The notes beneath the pieces were generated by a model, which saw only the letters and a list, made by a program, of their open reading frames with translations, ran no database searches and was not told the DNA's origin. Source: Fabrea salina (taxonomy: Eukaryota; Ciliophora; Heterotrichea; Heterotrichida; Fabreidae). Taken from it: 64,000 nucleotides of DNA. The DNA lies in NCBI GenBank assembly GCA_022984795.1, contig JALIHJ010000014.1, positions 186,001 through 250,000 on the forward strand, written 5' to 3'. Below, piece after piece: positions 9,570-17,919 of this stretch (the first letter of the stretch is position 1; each line of letters starts with the position of its first letter). The translations under genes were made by a program, and so were the position numbers.

Positions 9570-10835
9570 TTACTTAGTATCCATGAGAACGGATTCTTCT
9601 TGAATGTCTTGATTGCTGCGTTTAAATTCTTCTTTGCAAAGAATAATGCTTACTATACCTATTATTAGGCCGATCATCAAAATAAAAGCAATAGCTGTTG
9701 AGTCGTTGCCGAATCCCTGGGCTATGCTAGTTTCAATGATCCCCACTAGCATCCCTCCTGAGTTCAGCAACCCCGTTGTGGTGGCTTCTCCTACAGGAAA
9801 AGTTATTTCGCAAGCCAACTCAAAACCTAGGGGCATGGTTGGGTGAACTAAAAACCCTACAAGACCAAACAAAAAGGAAGTCAGCACAAAGTTGTTTTTC
9901 TCAGAAGGCAAAAGAAACATTGAAACCACCACTGCACTCATGGTCATGAGTACAAGTATAGAAAGTCTGTATTTCCTACTTTTGGTAAAAAAATGACAGA
10001 TAATAAGTGACCCTACAAGTCCTGCTGCAATTTCAATGACTCCAAATGTAGATATTTCGTCGTCGTTAAACCCCTTTCCTGTGCTTAAGGGGTTGATCAA
10101 GTTAACCAAAGCATTCAAAGTGCCTTCTGAACACGCAAAAGCTACAAACAAGTATATAAAAGACTTGTTTTTAATACACTCTTTGATGCTCTCTAGAAAC
10201 TTTTTTCTGCTGTGGGAAGCAGTGATGCTTGGCGGGTACTTAGGCTTATCCTTAAAAAACAAAACTACAGAAATTGCAACGATTGAAGAAAACAAAAACT
10301 GAACCAGCATCAAAAAACCTATTTCAGCACGGCCACTTCCACTTGAAATCACCACAGGAATGATATAACCTATCATAAAGCCTGCTGGAATGCAGATTGC
10401 AAATATGGTGGTTGCAAAAGGCCTTGACTCAGGCTTGAACCAGAATGCTGAAACTTTAGAAATGGAATTAGCCAGAAAAGGGTGACCCAACGCTACAAAA
10501 AAGTTCCCAACTAGTATCAAGTAAAAGTTCCAAAACCCGCCTAACCTTATGAAGGCACCTGTTACAGTAGCTGCAGAACCAATGACCATTCCTTTTCTGA
10601 TTCCAAAGTTGTCTAAAAAGTAAAAGGAAGGGAAGCACATTGGGATGTAAGTAAACATAAAAATTTCAGAACACATTTCTACCCAAGTCGTAGGAACGTT
10701 GTAGATATCAGCTACTGTCTCAGTGATCCCCGAAAAGGATATTTCTATGATGGCATTTGAAATGTTTGCTAAGCAGAACAAAGCCATTATCACCCACCTC
10801 ATAGGGTCTTCTTTTATCAGCTTTTCCGTGTCCAT
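9570..10835 (-). CDS. major facilitator carrier, SLC49/FLVCR-like
   Basis: The 421-residue product is a typical 12-helix MFS carrier. The N-terminal 'RWVIMALFCLANISNA' helix is SLC49-like, as are the family blocks 'FPSFYFLDNFGIRKG' after helix 2, 'GAFIRLGG' and 'GHPFLANSISKVSAFWF'. They resemble FLVCR1/2 and DIRC2 (SLC49A1, A2, A4). Members have been linked to haem, choline or related export. The substrate here cannot be told. The starting ATG is in the frequent TAAATG context. The gene converges on the B-box-like gene (53 nt between stops) and diverges from ALYREF (43 nt between starts). Confidence 0.82.
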   Translation of the reverse strand: MDTEKLIKEDPMRWVIMALFCLANISNAIIEISFSGITETVADIYNVPTTWVEMCSEIFMFTYIPMCFPSFYFLDNFGIRKGMVIGSAATVTGAFIRLGGFWNFYLILVGNFFVALGHPFLANSISKVSAFWFKPESRPFATTIFAICIPAGFMIGYIIPVVISSGSGRAEIGFLMLVQFLFSSIVAISVVLFFKDKPKYPPSITASHSRKKFLESIKECIKNKSFIYLFVAFACSEGTLNALVNLINPLSTGKGFNDDEISTFGVIEIAAGLVGSLIICHFFTKSRKYRLSILVLMTMSAVVVSMFLLPSEKNNFVLTSFLFGLVGFLVHPTMPLGFELACEITFPVGEATTTGLLNSGGMLVGIIETSIAQGFGNDSTAIAFILMIGLIIGIVSIILCKEEFKRSNQDIQEESVLMDTK

Positions 10836-10878
10836 TTATTTATGAGTTAAGTCAGTGTTTGTCCCTTTAATAATTAAT

Positions 10879-11247
10879 ATGAGTGAAAAGGTCAATATGA
10901 GTTTGGACGATATTATCAAAACCCAAAAAAAGACTACCAAGAAAAAACCCCAGAGAGGCCACGTCAAAGGCAAACAAAACACCTACAAAGCAAGGAAACC
11001 CAAGCCTGAGCCCAAACACAAATTACTTATTAGCAACTTAAGTAGTGAGGTTAACAATGACCAAATTAGGGAGCTTTTCTCAGAAATAGGAGAACTTGAA
11101 AGGTGCGGAATTCACTGGGATAAACTAGGAAGGTCCAAAGGAACTGCACAAGTTGCCTACACTTCAGAAGACAACGCCAAAAAAGCCATTGAACAACTCA
11201 ATGGCAAAGAACTCTCAGGACAAAGCATTAAAGTTGACTATAAGTAG
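10879..11247 (+). CDS. ALYREF: ALYREF/THOC4-type mRNA export adaptor
   Basis: The start at 10879 is preferred over an in-frame ATG at 10855. The 122-residue product carries near its N-terminus 'MSLDDIIK', the conserved UAP56-binding motif of Aly/REF adaptors. A basic RNA-binding stretch rich in Lys follows. A single RRM (about residues 48-121) has the RNP2 'KLLISNL' and RNP1 'SKGTAQVAY'. Aly/REF sits in the TREX complex and hands spliced mRNA to the export receptor. The protein is shorter than the animal form: it lacks the RGG stretches and the C-terminal copy of the UAP56-binding motif. It is 13 nt upstream of PIGT on the same strand. Confidence 0.9.
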   Translation: MSEKVNMSLDDIIKTQKKTTKKKPQRGHVKGKQNTYKARKPKPEPKHKLLISNLSSEVNNDQIRELFSEIGELERCGIHWDKLGRSKGTAQVAYTSEDNAKKAIEQLNGKELSGQSIKVDYK

Positions 11248-11260
11248 TAAGTCATAATAA

Positions 11261-12598
11261 ATGATACACTTGGTGTTTCTGGCAACACTAGTTAGGGGGT
11301 ACGAAGAAGCACTGACTCTTGTTAGCTTGGACCACAAGTCAAGTCTTGCTGTGTTTAACATTTCGATTCCTGGCACTGAAGGGTTTAACTTGGGGCACTT
11401 TCCTGCCCCTGTAAAAGACATCAAAGCTAATTACTCAGCTACTTTTTCTTGGGGCCAGCCACACGAGCTTGCACAGAGCAGACTTAACTTAATTGACTTA
11501 CAATTAGGAGTTCACGGATTTACCCTAGAAACTGACTTTGAAGCAGACTGGAGTTTACTTGGAAATTTACTTAGTGGTTTAGTTTGCACAGGAAACTCAG
11601 AACTCTCCCCCATTACAATTGGAAACTCAAAATGGGTTCACACAAAGGACTTTTTGTGTAAAGAAAACCTAGTCCAAGCTGCTCGTTTGCTGCCCTGCAA
11701 AAATACTTTGGGACTAGCAACGCTTTTTGAAAGTTTGTTGAAAAGTCCTTACCTGATGCTAAAGCACCAAGTTTATCACTTTGGAAAAAAGTTTTCTTAC
11801 AACTTAGTGATAGTTGCAGAAGTTCCTTCTAAAGGCCCTTTGAAAAACATCAACTCTGAGTGTATCAACACTAAACTGCATGTTTTGGAAGATGACATCC
11901 TTGAAACACACCCTTTCTCTTCAATCCAACTAAACAAACTCTTTTTGAAACAACCAACCAAGTTCAAAGAGTCCCCAGTAGAGTCTAGAAGGTCAATAGC
12001 AGACGTTAGGTATGAGTTCTTTGCAACCTACTTCCACAACATTACAAACAAGTCCAACAAAACACAAACACTCAGAGTAACAGAAGTCTTCCCAAAGTCA
12101 ACCGACCCACTACTGCACACCTCTTCACTCAAGCCTTCTTCAGTGTCAAAACTAGACTTTGGCTGGGTACTTAGTTTTAGTTTTGACTTGGAGCCCTTTT
12201 CTTCCAAAACAATATCTTTTAGAGTCCAAAAGCGTATGTTGGGCTTTGAAGAGTACCCTAACGACCCTCAACGAGGTTGGGACTTGCCTTCGACTCCTCT
12301 GTTTCACAACCAAGGCTTCCTTCTTACTCGGTCTTTGTTGGTGATGACTCCGGAGCCTGACTTTTCAATGCCTTTCAACGTGATCTGCATAACGTGCACA
12401 GCAATAGGGTTCTTTTTTACTTCTTTGCAAACTCTGCATTTGTGGAAGCAACCCACTCACTGGTCGCATCCCCAGTACGACTCCCAAGTTGCTAAGGCAA
12501 ACAAGTACAAAAACGTTCTCAAAAACGTGTTTTTAGCAGTGAGTCTCGGAGTGCTGGTGGTGCTAGATAGGTACGGAATAATAAAGTTACTTGGTTAA
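11261..12598 (+). CDS. PIGT: GPI transamidase subunit PIG-T (Gpi16)
   Basis: The 445-residue product has a short N-terminal signal sequence and matches the lumenal PIG-T/Gpi16 fold. Seen blocks are 'WSLLGNLLSGLVCTGNS', corresponding to the family 'W..LT..LSGLFCAS', and 'FLCKENLVQAARLLPCKN', corresponding to 'VCTENLTPWKKLLPCK'. A C-terminal membrane helix near residues 375-400 is followed by a second hydrophobic stretch at the end. PIG-T is part of the ER complex that attaches GPI anchors to proteins. The length is slightly below the animal protein. Its TAA stop shares TTAA with the stop of the convergent bL35m gene. An intron-like GTAAA...TAG 15-mer near 11657 is not spliced, because it encodes the conserved block. 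Confidence 0.9.
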   Translation: MIHLVFLATLVRGYEEALTLVSLDHKSSLAVFNISIPGTEGFNLGHFPAPVKDIKANYSATFSWGQPHELAQSRLNLIDLQLGVHGFTLETDFEADWSLLGNLLSGLVCTGNSELSPITIGNSKWVHTKDFLCKENLVQAARLLPCKNTLGLATLFESLLKSPYLMLKHQVYHFGKKFSYNLVIVAEVPSKGPLKNINSECINTKLHVLEDDILETHPFSSIQLNKLFLKQPTKFKESPVESRRSIADVRYEFFATYFHNITNKSNKTQTLRVTEVFPKSTDPLLHTSSLKPSSVSKLDFGWVLSFSFDLEPFSSKTISFRVQKRMLGFEEYPNDPQRGWDLPSTPLFHNQGFLLTRSLLVMTPEPDFSMPFNVICITCTAIGFFFTSLQTLHLWKQPTHWSHPQYDSQVAKANKYKNVLKNVFLAVSLGVLVVLDRYGIIKLLG

Positions 12599-12855
12599 CC
12601 TCTATACTTAGAAAAGTTCCAGTAAGGAAGGAGTTTCTTGACACGCTTAATGTCGCCTTTGCAAGACAGAGTTCTGATCTTCTTTTTGCGGCTGAGGTTA
12701 TTTGGCGACTTGCACTCGTTGAGATGTTGTTTGCCAACAGGGTAAAACTTAAATTCTTTGTTCCACAAAGTGCCTACTACTTTCATCCGCTTTTTGAGTC
12801 CAGAGTGAGTTTTGAGTTTGTAGCATGAAGCAAACGACCTAAACAAACTAGCCAT
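12595..12855 (-). CDS. MRPL35: mitochondrial ribosomal protein bL35m
   Basis: The 86-residue basic protein contains the bL35 signature 'KLKTHSGLKKRMKVVGT', matching the bacterial 'MKTKSGAAKRFKVTG', then 'GKQHLNECKS' matching 'GKRHLLTKKS', then a basic 'NLSRKKKIRTL' block. The 12 extra residues before the core could be a short mitochondrial targeting sequence. The product would be a large-subunit component of the mitochondrial ribosome. It ends in a 4-nt overlap with PIGT. On its 5' side lies an unusually long spacer of 261 nt that holds the candidate structured RNA. Confidence 0.88.
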   Translation of the reverse strand: MASLFRSFASCYKLKTHSGLKKRMKVVGTLWNKEFKFYPVGKQHLNECKSPNNLSRKKKIRTLSCKGDIKRVKKLLPYWNFSKYRG

Positions 12856-12895
12856 TAACTATTACAGAACCCTTAAAAAACTAAGACAGAAACAA

Positions 12896-13100
12896 GTATA
12901 AATGGGAAACTAACTACCCAAACGTGGTATGAAGGGCTTGCCAGGCCCGTCAGTCCAATAACGAGGCACCTTAGGGTGTAAATCACGTAGTACTGACATA
13001 CCAAATCAAAGAGAAGTCGAGCCCTTCGGGTGCTCCTTTTCTGCACGGTACATTCCTATTCTCGGAGTACTGACCTTACTCACGGGAAACACCGTACGTG
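12896..13100 (+). ncRNA. candidate structured non-coding RNA, class unknown
   Basis: This stretch lies in the 261-nt gap between bL35m and the polycystin gene, where comparable divergent gaps are mostly 1-130 nt. It is visibly more GC-rich than other spacers and has no open frame. Perfect helices can be drawn: UGGUAUG 12925-12931 with CAUACCA 12997-13003, UCAGU 12950-12954 with ACUGA 12992-12996, GGGC/GCCC at 12934/12945, and GCACC-UUAG-GGUGU at 12966-12979. Others are AGAGAAG 13010-13016 with CUUUUCU 13036-13042 enclosing a C(UUCG)G hairpin, GAGUA/UACUC at 13065/13077, and ACGGU/ACCGU at 13045/13091. Wobble pairs favour the plus strand. A TATA-like GTATAAAT lies at 12896. I could not match it to tRNA, 5S, snRNA, U3, SRP or RNase P/MRP. 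The exact ends are guesses. Confidence 0.55.
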
Positions 13101-13116
13101 TACATTTAATTAAATT

Positions 13117-15540
13117 ATGAAAGTCTCTAAAGAACTTGCGGATCTCCGCAAAAAGTACTTCAAGCAGGAAAGGGAGCTCCAGCTTAAGCGGACTCAAGTT
13201 AAAACTAACGAAAACCACTTAAGAGCTCTGGAGGAATCCCACGACCGTCTGGAAAGAGAAGTCCAGTACAACTTACTTGAAGTCAGGAAACTAGACAAAC
13301 ACAACTCTAAGTTAAAAAGTCAAATTGAAGAACTCAAGCAAATAGCTCACCCCGAAAAGCTAGAAGTCAAGGACCTCAAAGGACTCGTTAAGACTTCCCA
13401 AAGCATATTTTCAGCTTTCGAAAGCCAAAAATTAACTCCGCAGCAAGAAGTTGCTATGTTAGGAGACTCCGGAAGGGTTTTAATGGACCTAGCCAGAATA
13501 ACTGAACAAGTAGTTGACCTTAAAAACAATCTTCAGCAAGTCAAAAAAGCCCAAAAAGAACTAGAAGTGTCTGAAAGTTTCCAAGAAGAAGTCCGGGATA
13601 TGGTCAAAGTCAAGTTCAAAAACATCCTGGACCAGGAAGACAGTTGTTTGTTCCCGCTAAAAACTTTCCAGGGAGAGTCAATAACCTTTGAAGACTTACT
13701 AGCTTTTGCTTGCAAGTACTGGGACTTAGTGATGGAGGGTTACGTGCTGGTTGACGAGAACTACAACATCTGGCCAGCTTCTTCCCCAGTTGAAGCAAGT
13801 CAAAGTGAAGTGTGGGTGATGTCCAAAGAAGAAGCCAACTACTACAAAGAAAAAACTCAAGAGTCGGAAGAAGAAGTCCAGGACTTACTTAAGCATGAAG
13901 AAGAAAGACTTGAAAGCATTCGGGAACAACAAACATCAAACTATACTTTGGAAAAAACTAGACTGAAGAACGCAGTGGATTTATTAATTTACTTTTTGTT
14001 TCTGGTGCTGTTTACTTGGTCAGCGCAAGACTTGAGTATATTTGAGTTTTACCAAGCCAGGGACAGTACTGTCCAAAGGATTCTAGGCCATCCCTTTCCT
14101 AAGAACAGCAGTAGTCCTATACACTTTCACAACATTGTTCTGGCAAGTCACTTATTTAACTTTTTAGAAGACTCTTTTGTTCCAAGCTTTTTTGAAGATT
14201 CTAAGTACAACGGAGACAACTTAACAACTGAGGAAAGAAAGTACTTGTTTGGAGTTTACAGGAAAGTGGGCCCCATTAGAGTCCTCCAGAAAAGAGTGGA
14301 AGACTTTACTTGTGAATATACACTTTCTGACAAACTAGGTAAACTAAACGGACTGTGTTCAGACGACTACTCAGAAGAAATAGAAAGCAAACAAACTCTA
14401 GAGAACAGTCAGGAGCTCAGTTGGTACAAGTACCAAAGCTACGAGAACCCTAGAGTTCTCAGGGGGAAGCACAACTCTTACAAGCTAAACGGGTATGTGG
14501 CTTTGTTCAACTCTAGCCAAACCTACCAGGAAGCGCTGAACAACCTCCAAATTTTCAGAACTTGGATTTCAGAGAAAACCAGACTTCTAAGCATTGATGC
14601 TAACTTCTGCAACTCAAACATAGACTTGTGCATGTCTTGGAACATTTACTTTGAGTGGATGTCAGGAGGAAGCATTACTCCTGGGTACCAAATTCATATT
14701 TTCAGAGTAAAACCCTTTTGGACTGTAGCAGACTACGCTAAGTTACTTGGGAGTTTCTTGGCTTTAGGCATCTCGTTTTACTTTCTGGTGCAAATTATAC
14801 TGAAGTTTAAAAGGCAAGGCTGCAAAAGTACCTTTAACTTCTGGAATTGTTTGTTGGTGTTGTTGTTTTTATTAGTTCTTTTCAAGAACATAGCCATATT
14901 TTTGTTTCTTGAACAAGAAATGATCAAGAACTTCGACCCTTACAGTGAGGAATTTGTGGACTATATGCAAGCGGCTTACTACTACAGTTTGATCAACAAC
15001 TTTAAAGGGTTTTGCTTGTTCATAGCTTACTTTTCAGTGCTTGGGTTCTTGAAAGACTCCAGGAGTCTTAGAATTATCTGGGGAACTTTGAGGAACGGTA
15101 TGTACCAAATGACTTTTTTCTTTTTGGTGTTTATTTTGTTGTTTGTAGGCTGGAGTTTGGTAGCTTTTAGGGGGTTCGGGCAGTACTTGGGAAACTTCAA
15201 AGACATGGGAAGTACTTCTTCGACACTGGGCAGAATACTTCTGGGAGAAACTGACTTTGACTCTATGTACAAAGTCAACCCTGTGTTTTCTGGAATGTTT
15301 TTTATAAGTTTTTTGTTCATGAACTACTTCGTTATGATAAACGTGTTTTTAGCTATTATAAATGAATCCTACGACACTGTGTACAAAAAGGTCCAGTCAG
15401 GGTCCTCCGAAAAGGACGAAATGTTGTTGATGATAGAACTTATACTTAAAGGACTCAAGCACGTCCTCATAGATTTGCCTGTTAACTTAGTTAAGTGCAA
15501 AGGTTGCAGAAAGAAACAAGAAACAATCAATTCTAATTAG
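13117..15540 (+). CDS. polycystin-type (PKD2/TRPP) cation channel with N-terminal coiled coil
   Basis: The 807-residue product has about 280 cytosolic residues rich in heptads. The first membrane helix lies near 286-305, followed by a large extracytosolic domain (about 310-530) of the polycystin type and five more helices. The last, 'NYFVMINVFLAIINESYDTV' (about 737-756), matches PKD2 'FFILLNMFLAIINDTYSEV'. The pore-loop filter reads LGE at 709-711 where PKD2 has LGD. Polycystins are ciliary calcium-permeable channels. In animal PKD2 the coiled coil is C-terminal; here it is N-terminal and the C-terminal tail is short with no EF hand seen. The stop overlaps the SUCL beta stop by 8 nt. Confidence 0.9.
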   Translation: MKVSKELADLRKKYFKQERELQLKRTQVKTNENHLRALEESHDRLEREVQYNLLEVRKLDKHNSKLKSQIEELKQIAHPEKLEVKDLKGLVKTSQSIFSAFESQKLTPQQEVAMLGDSGRVLMDLARITEQVVDLKNNLQQVKKAQKELEVSESFQEEVRDMVKVKFKNILDQEDSCLFPLKTFQGESITFEDLLAFACKYWDLVMEGYVLVDENYNIWPASSPVEASQSEVWVMSKEEANYYKEKTQESEEEVQDLLKHEEERLESIREQQTSNYTLEKTRLKNAVDLLIYFLFLVLFTWSAQDLSIFEFYQARDSTVQRILGHPFPKNSSSPIHFHNIVLASHLFNFLEDSFVPSFFEDSKYNGDNLTTEERKYLFGVYRKVGPIRVLQKRVEDFTCEYTLSDKLGKLNGLCSDDYSEEIESKQTLENSQELSWYKYQSYENPRVLRGKHNSYKLNGYVALFNSSQTYQEALNNLQIFRTWISEKTRLLSIDANFCNSNIDLCMSWNIYFEWMSGGSITPGYQIHIFRVKPFWTVADYAKLLGSFLALGISFYFLVQIILKFKRQGCKSTFNFWNCLLVLLFLLVLFKNIAIFLFLEQEMIKNFDPYSEEFVDYMQAAYYYSLINNFKGFCLFIAYFSVLGFLKDSRSLRIIWGTLRNGMYQMTFFFLVFILLFVGWSLVAFRGFGQYLGNFKDMGSTSSTLGRILLGETDFDSMYKVNPVFSGMFFISFLFMNYFVMINVFLAIINESYDTVYKKVQSGSSEKDEMLLMIELILKGLKHVLIDLPVNLVKCKGCRKKQETINSN

Positions 15541-16765
15541 CAATTTTAATAGCTAACTTAGCAGCAGCTTCAAAGTCAGGCTCAACTTTTAGTTCGTCGG
15601 ACCTTTCTTGGTTAATGATTTCTGTAGCTTTGTCTGCGTTGTTGCCTTGAAGACGTGCTACTACTGGGCAAGGAAACCCAATCAGTTGTTTTGCCTTCAT
15701 TAAGTTCTGAGCTATTAAGTCACACCTTACAATGCCTCCGTAGATGTTCACAAACACAGACTTCAAGTTGGGGTGTGAAAACAAAATTTCAAAAGCCTTC
15801 AGCATTTGATCTTCAGAAGCTCCTCCTCCTACGTCCAAGAAGTTAGCTGGTTCGCCTCCGTTGATTTTGATTATGTCCATTGTAGCCATTGCCAGTCCTG
15901 CTCCGTTTACCATGCACCCAATGTTTCCGTTCATGCCTACGTAGTTGAGGCCTTGTCTCTCAGCTAGCTTCTCTACTTCGTCTTCATAGGAAAATTCTTC
16001 TTGTTCTGTTATGAAGTGCCTCATGCTGGTTTGTCGGAAAATAGCATTGTCGTCAATGTTTATTTTGGCATCCACACAGTAAACCTTTTCGTCAGGAGTG
16101 GTGGCCCAGGGGTTCACTTCGACCTGAACAGCATCGTTCTGGATAAACAGTTCGTAAAGTCTGAGTAAGTCCTTGACAGCAAGTTCTTGTTCTTTTTCAG
16201 AAAACTCTAGGTCCTTTGCAACCCTTGTGGCTTCTTCGTGTGTAAGTCCTTTTTGGATAGATATGGGGAGAATGTGCACACTGCCAGGTTCTTTCACAGC
16301 TATTTCTTCAATAGACACTCCTCCGTGCTTGGAGTAGATGCACACTGGGCCTCCAAAGTTCCTGTCCAGCATAAAAGCTAAGTAGGTTTGTTTGCTGATT
16401 TCAATAGCTTCAAACACCAAGACACTGTTAACAGGCACTCCTTCAGAAGTGGTTTGTTTGGTCACAAGTTGGTACCCAAGCATCTGTTGCGAGTACTCTT
16501 TTACTTGGGAGGGTTCATTGCACATTTGGACGCCTCCTTTTAGTCCTGAGGTAAGACTTCCTAGTCCTCTTCCACCTACTGGGACATTTGCCTTAACGAT
16601 ATAGGGCGCTAAGTGGGCTTTTGCAACTTCAAAAGCACCTTGGGGCGTAGAAGCAATTCCTCCTTTTTGGACAGTAACTCCAAAGTCACGCATGAGTTGT
16701 TTGCTTTGGTATTCTAGAAGGTTGAACCTTCGCACTGGCAACTTAGCCAAAGCCCGTGACACCAT
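15533..16765 (-). CDS. succinyl-CoA ligase beta subunit, mitochondrial
   Basis: The 410-residue product begins with a basic presequence (MVSRALAKLPVRRF) and then 'NLLEYQSKQLMRDFGV', the conserved start of SUCLA2/SUCLG2/SucC. The ATP-grasp fold follows, with a 'GGRGLG' loop, 'EVNPWA' near residue 215, and a C-terminal CoA-ligase domain containing 'NFLDVGGGA' and 'VFVNIYGGIVRCD'. The enzyme makes succinate and nucleoside triphosphate from succinyl-CoA in the TCA cycle. ATP versus GTP specificity is not decided here. Its ATG directly follows the TAA of the upstream IQ gene with no spacer, and its stop overlaps that of the polycystin gene in the palindrome CTAATTAG. Confidence 0.94.
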   Translation of the reverse strand: MVSRALAKLPVRRFNLLEYQSKQLMRDFGVTVQKGGIASTPQGAFEVAKAHLAPYIVKANVPVGGRGLGSLTSGLKGGVQMCNEPSQVKEYSQQMLGYQLVTKQTTSEGVPVNSVLVFEAIEISKQTYLAFMLDRNFGGPVCIYSKHGGVSIEEIAVKEPGSVHILPISIQKGLTHEEATRVAKDLEFSEKEQELAVKDLLRLYELFIQNDAVQVEVNPWATTPDEKVYCVDAKINIDDNAIFRQTSMRHFITEQEEFSYEDEVEKLAERQGLNYVGMNGNIGCMVNGAGLAMATMDIIKINGGEPANFLDVGGGASEDQMLKAFEILFSHPNLKSVFVNIYGGIVRCDLIAQNLMKAKQLIGFPCPVVARLQGNNADKATEIINQERSDELKVEPDFEAAAKLAIKIAN

Positions 16766-17875
16766 TTATAACTGGGATTTACTTAAAGAGTCTGTGCTGT
16801 AGGAAAAGTCTTCATTTTCTAGTTCTTTTTTGGCAGTTGCTAAGTTCTGTACCATGTTACCTAGGTGTTCGTAGTTGCTTTTATGAGTAATTGCAAGTTG
16901 ATGCTTTAAAGCTTTCACTGCTTTAATTTGGGTTTGCACTTGGGTTTTATATTTGTTTTTCCAAAACTTAACTTGTTCTTTGAGTTTTTGAGTTTCTTTA
17001 GTTTCTAAGTCTTCGTTTTTAGTTGTTAAAGGGTGCCTGGTTTTAAGTCCTATTTCGTTAAGTTTGGTTTCAAGGGCATCTAAGAACCTTGAATACTTTC
17101 CTTTGGAGTCTTGACTCAGCACTAACGACCTTAAGTGGTTGTAACTAGTGAAAGCAGAAACAATCATGTTGGTGTGCTTTGAAAGCAAGTTAGCAGCTAC
17201 TTCAAGCTGGCCGGACCTTCTTTCTTTCCAGGCTCTAAACTTCTTCTGGACTTTTACAACCTTTTCACGGAGTCTTTTGAAAGACCCTCCTAGTTTGGCA
17301 CGGGCTTTGTAGCCTCTGAAGACTCTTTGGATTTCAGTGGCAGCTAGAATGTACAAGTCAAAGTCAAAAGTAACAGGTTTAACTAAGTTTTTGTTTTTTG
17401 AAGGACTGAACCTTCGTTGGGAAATAGGGAGTGGCAAGTCACAGGGCGAGTCTTCTAGGGTCCGGTACACAACTGAATTCTGATTGGGCGAAAATAAAGG
17501 GTCAGTTGTTAAAGCGTGTTCTATCTTGAGAATTTGGCTTTGGTACTGGTCTTCTTGTTCTTTAAGCATTTTTTCAATTAACAAGGGTTTGAAGCGCTTG
17601 CGTTGTAAGTAACCCCTGATGTGCTTTTGAATTTTAACAGCGGACCTGTACACAACTTGTTTGTTGGTAGGAGTTTTTTTGTATATTGGGGGTTTGCCTT
17701 GGGTTAGGAATTGCTTGCCTAGTCTTTTCTGAAGGAAGTTAAGTCCTAGTTTGATGTGTTGTTTGTGATTGTGGACTGTTTTTAGTTTCTGGCATTTCTT
17801 CCTTGCAAGCCAACCTCGAATGTGCGCTTGGATAGTAATTATAGAACTAACTAAGCCTCTGGAGTTTCCTGACAT
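16766..17875 (-). CDS. IQ-motif calmodulin-binding protein, 369 aa
   Basis: At least three IQ-type motifs are visible: 'IQAHIRGWLARKK' near residue 15, 'IQKHIRGYLQRKR' near 85 and 'IQRVFRGYKARAK' near 185. A weaker 'VQKKFRAWKERR' lies near 213. The C-terminal third is helical and charged, with a probable coiled coil. Such proteins bind calmodulin or centrin and are common in ciliate cortical and axonemal structures. A specific orthologue cannot be named. The gene ends where the SUCL beta ATG begins, so transcription and 3' processing of this gene must take place around the start of its neighbour. Confidence 0.78.
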   Translation of the reverse strand: MSGNSRGLVSSIITIQAHIRGWLARKKCQKLKTVHNHKQHIKLGLNFLQKRLGKQFLTQGKPPIYKKTPTNKQVVYRSAVKIQKHIRGYLQRKRFKPLLIEKMLKEQEDQYQSQILKIEHALTTDPLFSPNQNSVVYRTLEDSPCDLPLPISQRRFSPSKNKNLVKPVTFDFDLYILAATEIQRVFRGYKARAKLGGSFKRLREKVVKVQKKFRAWKERRSGQLEVAANLLSKHTNMIVSAFTSYNHLRSLVLSQDSKGKYSRFLDALETKLNEIGLKTRHPLTTKNEDLETKETQKLKEQVKFWKNKYKTQVQTQIKAVKALKHQLAITHKSNYEHLGNMVQNLATAKKELENEDFSYSTDSLSKSQL

Positions 17876-17919
17876 TATATTCGTTAAATTAATATTAGTT
17901 CTTTAACCGAACGAGTTGC

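Noticed and set aside
11657-11671. GTAAAGAAAACCTAG, a 15-mer in PIGT that looks like an intron.
   Set aside because: Positions 9-10 are AA rather than the invariant TA, and the residues it encodes belong to the conserved PIG-T block before LLPC.
12971-12979. On the minus strand the candidate RNA contains ACACCCTAA, which could template a TTAGGGTGT-type telomere repeat, suggesting telomerase RNA.
   Set aside because: The bases are explained as one arm and loop of the GCACC-UUAG-GGUGU hairpin. The wobble pairs favour the plus strand, and the ciliate template-flanking UGUCA element is not at the expected short distance.
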